A stretch of DNA of 7,874 nucleotides, from positions 1 to 7,874 of the forward strand of contig JAIRNB010000367.1 of NCBI GenBank assembly GCA_031258265.1, written 5' to 3'. Below the pieces are notes generated by a model. That model was not told where the DNA came from, searched no databases, and saw only the letters and a list, made by a program, of their open reading frames with translations. Made by a program: the position numbers and the translations under genes. This document shows, piece after piece, positions 5,476 through 7,874 of this stretch (its first letter is position 1; each line of letters begins with the position of its first letter). This DNA comes from Treponema sp. (lineage in GTDB: Bacteria; Spirochaetota; Spirochaetia; Treponematales; Breznakiellaceae).

Positions 5476-6903
5476 CTAAATCGCCATTAGACCGCCGCCT
5501 GGGCTTGGGCGGCGTGGGGCAGCCTGGGCGGCGGCTTGTTGGGCCGCGGCCTTTTCCAGGGCCTGCCGAGCCCGCAGGCGCTGCTTCCCCACCCGGAAAC
5601 GCTGGACCAGCTTGATCCGGGCGGGACACACATAGGTGCAGCTCCCGCACTCGATACAATCCAAAAGCCCCGCCGTAACCGCATAGTCTAAGTCTTCGGA
5701 TTCCAGGCTGTTGTTCATGATCACCGGGGAAAGCCGGCAGGGGCAGTTGCGGATACAGCGGCCGCAGCGAATACAGGGCCCCTCGGCAAAAGCCAGGGTT
5801 TCCTGGGCGGTCATCAGGATAACGCCGCTGGTGTTCTTCTGGACCGGGATGTCCAGATGGGGCACAGCGTTTCCCATCATGGGGCCCCCAAAGAGGATCT
5901 TCACCAGAGCTTCCCGGTCAATGTCCATGAATTCCACCGGCATCTGCGAAAGAAGGGCGCCGATGGGGGCCCGGATGTTTTTTGGGGTCCTGCAGGCCCC
6001 GCCGGAAACCGTCAAATCCCGGTCGATAAGGGGTTTCCCCAGGCTAAAAGCCTCGGCGATAGCGATAAGGGTCCCCACGTTCTGGACGATACAGCCCGCG
6101 TCCATGGGAAGGCCGCCGGAGGGCACCTCCCTTCCGGTCAGGACGGTGATCAGCATCTTTTCCCCCCCCTGGGGATAGCGGGTGCGGCACAGGCCGATGC
6201 CGATGTCCAGCCCGTTCCGGGCCTCCCCGTTAAGCCGGATTTCCCGCTCGATCAGGGGGATAAGGTTTTTTTTGTTATCCTCCATGCCGATGATCGCCCT
6301 CTTAAGGCCGGTGATCGTCATCACGATAGTAAGGCCCCGGATAAGGAGATGGGGCTTTTCCGTCATTACCGCCTCATCGGTGGTCAGGTAGGGCTCGCAC
6401 TCCGCCCCGTCCGCGATAATAATGTCAATCGGTTTATGGGAGGGCGGAGAAAGTTTGACATGGGAGGGGAAACCCGCGCCCCCCATGCCCAGGATACCCG
6501 CCTCCCGAATCCGGGCCAGGGCGTCCTCCCTGGAGCAGGTAAAAGGGTCCAGGGGGGGCATGTACTCTGTTTCCAGGGCGTCCGCCGCCGTGTCCTCCGC
6601 CTCGATAAGCACACAAAGCCCTTCGGCGTTGTTGGACTGGGTCCGCATCTCGATTTTCTTGACCACCCCGGAAATAGAAGCGTGGACCGGCACAGTCATG
6701 GGTCCGGGGCTTGCCCCCTCGGCAATTTTTTGACCCCGCCTTACCGTGTCCCCCACCTTTACCAGGCAGATATTGGGGGCCCCAAAATGCTGATTCACAG
6801 GAATAACCACCTGCCGGGGACAGGGGACCAGCTCCACCGGCTTCCCTTCGGTGGCATGTTTCCGGGTACTCAGCTTAAGACCCCGCTTAAAAGTCCTCGC
6901 CAT
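5476..6903 (-). CDS. rnfC: Rnf complex subunit C, NADH-facing Fe-S flavoprotein
   Basis: The product is a 475-residue peripheral subunit that exchanges electrons with NAD(H). Signatures in order are GMGGAGFPSHVK (139-150, Gly-rich flavin/nucleotide loop), DGAECEPYLTTDE (165-177), the SLBB-like middle region, and two ferredoxin-type quartets, Cys377/380/383/387 and Cys416/419/422/426. These give two [4Fe-4S] clusters. The C-terminus (445-470) is Ala/Gln-rich and low in complexity. An open frame extends 19 codons upstream to a GTG at 6960, but the ATG at 6903 has GAGAGG 7 bases upstream and starts at the usual family N-terminus (MARTFKRGLKLS), so it was chosen. It is the first gene of the operon; the closest candidate promoter is at 7022-7051. 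Confidence 0.96.
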   Translation of the reverse strand: MARTFKRGLKLSTRKHATEGKPVELVPCPRQVVIPVNQHFGAPNICLVKVGDTVRRGQKIAEGASPGPMTVPVHASISGVVKKIEMRTQSNNAEGLCVLIEAEDTAADALETEYMPPLDPFTCSREDALARIREAGILGMGGAGFPSHVKLSPPSHKPIDIIIADGAECEPYLTTDEAVMTEKPHLLIRGLTIVMTITGLKRAIIGMEDNKKNLIPLIEREIRLNGEARNGLDIGIGLCRTRYPQGGEKMLITVLTGREVPSGGLPMDAGCIVQNVGTLIAIAEAFSLGKPLIDRDLTVSGGACRTPKNIRAPIGALLSQMPVEFMDIDREALVKILFGGPMMGNAVPHLDIPVQKNTSGVILMTAQETLAFAEGPCIRCGRCIRNCPCRLSPVIMNNSLESEDLDYAVTAGLLDCIECGSCTYVCPARIKLVQRFRVGKQRLRARQALEKAAAQQAAAQAAPRRPSPGGGLMAI

Positions 6904-7021
6904 GCACAGCCTCTCTATGGCAACAATTCTTTTCCGCGGGAACAGCAAAAAACAATACACCGGCGGGAATCCCAGGCCGGCCTGCCGGGGGCCTCAAGGA
7001 TTCGCCCCCGCTTAAAAATCC
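6904..7021 (-). promoter_or_regulatory. Untranslated leader of rnfC
   Basis: If transcription starts just downstream of the candidate -10 box, the leader is about 110 bases. It contains a perfect 12-bp palindrome, CAGGCCGGCCTG at 6973-6984, embedded in a C/G-rich stretch (6971-6990) able to form a stable stem. It ends with the GAGAGG ribosome-binding site of rnfC. I recognise no known riboswitch class. Confidence 0.4.
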
Positions 7022-7051
7022 AGTATAATGGGTTGCGGGAAGGGCACGCAA
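7022..7051 (-). promoter_or_regulatory. rnfC: Candidate sigma70-type promoter of the rnf operon
   Basis: On the minus strand TTGCGT (7051-7046) and TATACT (7027-7022) are separated by 18 bases. The -10 box matches the consensus at 5 of 6 positions, whereas the -35 box matches only 3 of 6. It is the best candidate in the AT-poor region upstream of rnfC and lies just inside the conserved inner repeat module, so the repeat would not be part of the transcript. Confidence 0.45.
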
Positions 7052-7085
7052 GCGGCGGTCCGGGGAGCTTAGGGAATTTTTAATA

Positions 7086-7224
7086 TTTGGGCGCATCCCG
7101 CCGCGAAGGCGGCGGGACCGGGCTATTCGGGGCTCCGCGGGTCCCTTACCCGCTCCGGCCTCCTCGTCCCGCCGGAGGCGGGACTGCGGTGGCGCGCTTC
7201 GCGCCCCCTCCTATCCCTTGCGCG
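7086..7224. repeat. Inner GC-rich repeat module, right copy (inverted)
   Basis: Read on the minus strand, the part at 7139-7086 matches 857-910, including CCCGAATAGCCCGG, a GC hairpin and GATGCGCCCAAA. The hairpin here is at 7096-7117 with 9-bp arms (TCCCGCCGC, GCGGCGGGA) and loop GAAG, compared with a longer stem in the left copy. Positions 7200-7224 match 787-810. Two more perfect hairpins lie between these: GTCCCGCC/GGCGGGAC at 7166-7184 and GGCGCG/CGCGCC at 7191-7205. The module is immediately upstream of the candidate rnf promoter. Confidence 0.7.
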
Positions 7225-7333
7225 ATAAAAGCAAGCGTAGCTTGTTAATTTAACCAATGTGGCGACGCATAGCGCCTCCGTATGCCCCCCAATTGAAAAA
7301 TGCGCCTCAGCTTTAGCTGAGGCAGTGCGCGCG

Positions 7334-7362
7334 CGGCACAACGCGCGGAGCGCGTTGTGCCG
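7334..7362. repeat. 29-bp inverted repeat with 13-bp arms, right copy
   Basis: The core arms GCACAACGCGC (7336-7346) and GCGCGTTGTGC (7350-7360) equal those of 188-212, with two added pairs (CG and CG). The 3-base centre is GGA here and TCC in the left copy on the plus strand, as expected for an inverted copy. Confidence 0.85.
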
Positions 7363-7395
7363 GAACAAAAGCCGGCATCCATGCCATTTTTGGGC

Positions 7396-7424
7396 TTTAC
7401 GTTTTTGCGAAGCAAAAACGTAAA
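7396..7424. repeat. Perfect hairpin with 13-bp arms and GAA loop
   Basis: TTTACGTTTTTGC (7396-7408) and GCAAAAACGTAAA (7412-7424) pair perfectly around GAA. It is followed by the palindrome TAAACGTTTA (7421-7430), which overlaps its last bases. It lies between the two units of the right array, in sequence with no counterpart in the left flank. There is no U-tract after it on either strand, so it is not a typical terminator. Confidence 0.8.
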
Positions 7425-7570
7425 CGTTTATCACAGCCGGCCTCCTGCCGGCCAGCGCATGCAGCCGAAGGCTGTATATTAGATAATGCGGCACCGCATA
7501 GCGCCTCCGTATGCCCCCAAATTAAAAAATGCGCCCCAGCTTTAGCTGGGGCAGTGCGCACAGTGCGGCT

Positions 7571-7747
7571 GCGGCCCAACGTGCGATGAAGCAACTATTC
7601 AGTCGTCCTCCCATTTGTGGGTGTTTATATATAAAAACGTAACAACCGTTACGGTTTGATGGAAAACAACACCCCTTGCTGCATTAATTTCGGTCAAATT
7701 ATGACCCAATCGAATAGTTACGAATTGAAAAAAAAGGAGAGAAAAAC
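7571..7747. promoter_or_regulatory. AT-rich upstream region with two inverted-repeat operator candidates
   Basis: Base composition changes sharply after the repeat array. One inverted repeat has arms CGTAAC (7638-7643) and GTTACG (7648-7653) around AACC, extendable by further A/T pairs after one mismatch. The second has GGTCA (7692-7696) and TGACC (7702-7706) around AATTA. Both lie 40-110 bases upstream of the possible start at 7748, where regulator sites would be expected. A third GTTACG occurs at 7717-7722. No known regulator is recognised. Confidence 0.4.
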
Positions 7748-7776
7748 TTGACAACCATAATTTCCCATGTTATTGT
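7748..7776 (+). promoter_or_regulatory. Candidate sigma70-type promoter overlapping the possible start codon
   Basis: TTGACA (7748-7753) is a perfect -35 consensus, and TATTGT (7771-7776) follows after the ideal 17 bases, matching the -10 consensus at 4 of 6. Transcription would begin near 7783. This reading competes with the TTG start codon at 7748; if both were used they could not serve the same transcript. Confidence 0.4.
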
Positions 7777-7874
7777 AGGACAGTCTTTAATTTTGGATAC
7801 CACTTCTTCGATGAAGGGAGAGAATGTGTTGACTCGTTCGTCGGAGACTCCTGTGGGGGGGGGGGGGGGGGGGG
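7748..7874 (+). CDS. Possible start of an unidentified plus-strand gene (partial)
   Basis: An open frame begins with TTG at 7748, preceded by AAGGAGAG with 8 bases between GGAG and the start. It reads TTIISHVIVGQSLILDTTSS onward and stays open to the window end, where the G tract is in frame as repeated Gly codons. An in-frame ATG is at 7811 and an in-frame TTG with a second GGAGAG site upstream lies at 7829. I do not recognise the protein, and only 42 codons are visible. It would be divergent from rnfC. The same TTGACA that contains the start also fits a -35 box, so the true gene start may be further downstream. Confidence 0.4.
   Translation, partial: MTTIISHVIVGQSLILDTTSSMKGENVLTRSSETPVGGGGGG
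7855..7874 (+). repeat. Homopolymeric G tract of at least 20 bases at the window end
   Basis: Twenty consecutive G run to the last base. The tract falls in the possible frame that starts at 7748, after ETPV. Such tracts are slippage-prone and act as phase-variation switches in several bacteria, including treponemes. A run ending exactly at a sequence edge is also a common assembly or two-colour sequencing artefact, and the sequence alone cannot tell these apart. Confidence 0.9.

Larger units (their letters stand above)
7225..7560 (-). repeat. Right array of two palindromic repeat units (inverted to the left array)
   Basis: Two units read on the minus strand. Their leading hairpins are at 7533-7552 (arms GCCCCAGCT and AGCTGGGGC) and 7304-7323 (GCCTCAGCT and AGCTGAGGC). 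Each is followed by GCGCATTTTT, an AATT stretch, GGGGGC, and a segment reading GCATACGGAGGCGCTATGC. Secondary small hairpins are at 7462-7474 (CAGCC, loop GAA on the plus strand, GGCTG) and 7232-7244 (CAAGC, loop GTA, GCTTG). The unit at 7225-7323 is the closest relative of left unit 2 and lacks its 129-bp insertion. No open frame here is convincing as a gene. Confidence 0.75.

Noticed and set aside
6904..6960. Upstream GTG start for rnfC giving 19 more residues
   Set aside because: The ATG at 6903 has a well-placed GAGAGG and matches the usual RnfC N-terminus; the extension is unlike the family.
5857..7083. 408-codon plus-strand open frame
   Set aside because: It lies antisense to rnfC, which has unmistakable family motifs; the composition (Gly, His, Asp, Pro-rich) is that of a shadow frame in GC-rich DNA.
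7123..7494. 123-codon minus-strand open frame in the right flank
   Set aside because: It is built from palindromic repeat units and hairpins; the translation is Arg/Ala-rich without any family resemblance.
185..7570. Composite transposon carrying the rnf operon
   Set aside because: The flanks contain no transposase and no target duplication is visible at the outer ends; such repeats may be widespread intergenic elements. Only the inverted arrangement is kept as a finding.

Overview
The window is dominated by one minus-strand operon for the Rnf complex, the membrane-bound, ion-translocating ferredoxin:NAD+ oxidoreductase. The order is rnfC-D-G-E-A-B, followed by a gene for a small VOC-superfamily (glyoxalase / methylmalonyl-CoA epimerase fold) protein. 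This order is the one seen in clostridial-type rnf operons. Together with the GC-rich coding sequence it points to an anaerobe with ferredoxin-based energy metabolism. A gut spirochaete of the Treponema type would fit the rnf layout, the repeat-rich spacers and the poly-G tract, but that placement is inference; no rRNA or marker gene is present.

Layout. Positions 1-69 hold the N-terminal end of a minus-strand flavodoxin-fold NAD(P)H:quinone reductase, cut by the window edge. Positions 70-932 are gene-free and packed with palindromic repeat units. One unit is interrupted by a 129-bp MITE-like insertion at 412-540. Positions 933-6903 hold the VOC gene and rnfBAEGDC. RnfD, G, E and A are chained by 4-bp stop/start overlaps, while rnfC and rnfD are separated by 126 bp holding a terminator/RBS-like fold. 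Positions 6904-7085 contain the rnf leader and a plausible promoter. Positions 7086-7570 hold a second set of the same repeats in inverted orientation. Positions 7571-7874 are AT-rich, with two inverted-repeat operator candidates, a possible plus-strand gene start at 7748 and a run of 20 G at the window end.

How the genes work together. RnfB carries a string of Fe-S clusters and is the expected entry point for ferredoxin electrons. RnfA and RnfE are homologous membrane proteins, each with a pair of Cys suited to share an intramembrane Fe-S cluster. RnfG and RnfD carry covalent FMN on Thr. RnfC, with two [4Fe-4S] clusters and nucleotide/flavin-binding motifs, exchanges electrons with NAD(H). 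The complex couples this to Na+ or H+ export. The role of the VOC protein in this context is unknown.

The least ordinary material is outside the genes. There are two families of short hairpins whose stems differ between copies but stay perfectly paired. There is a small inverted-repeat element whose empty site is preserved in the opposite flank. The composite repeat occurs on both sides of the operon in inverted orientation. A homopolymeric G tract lies in frame with a possible ORF.
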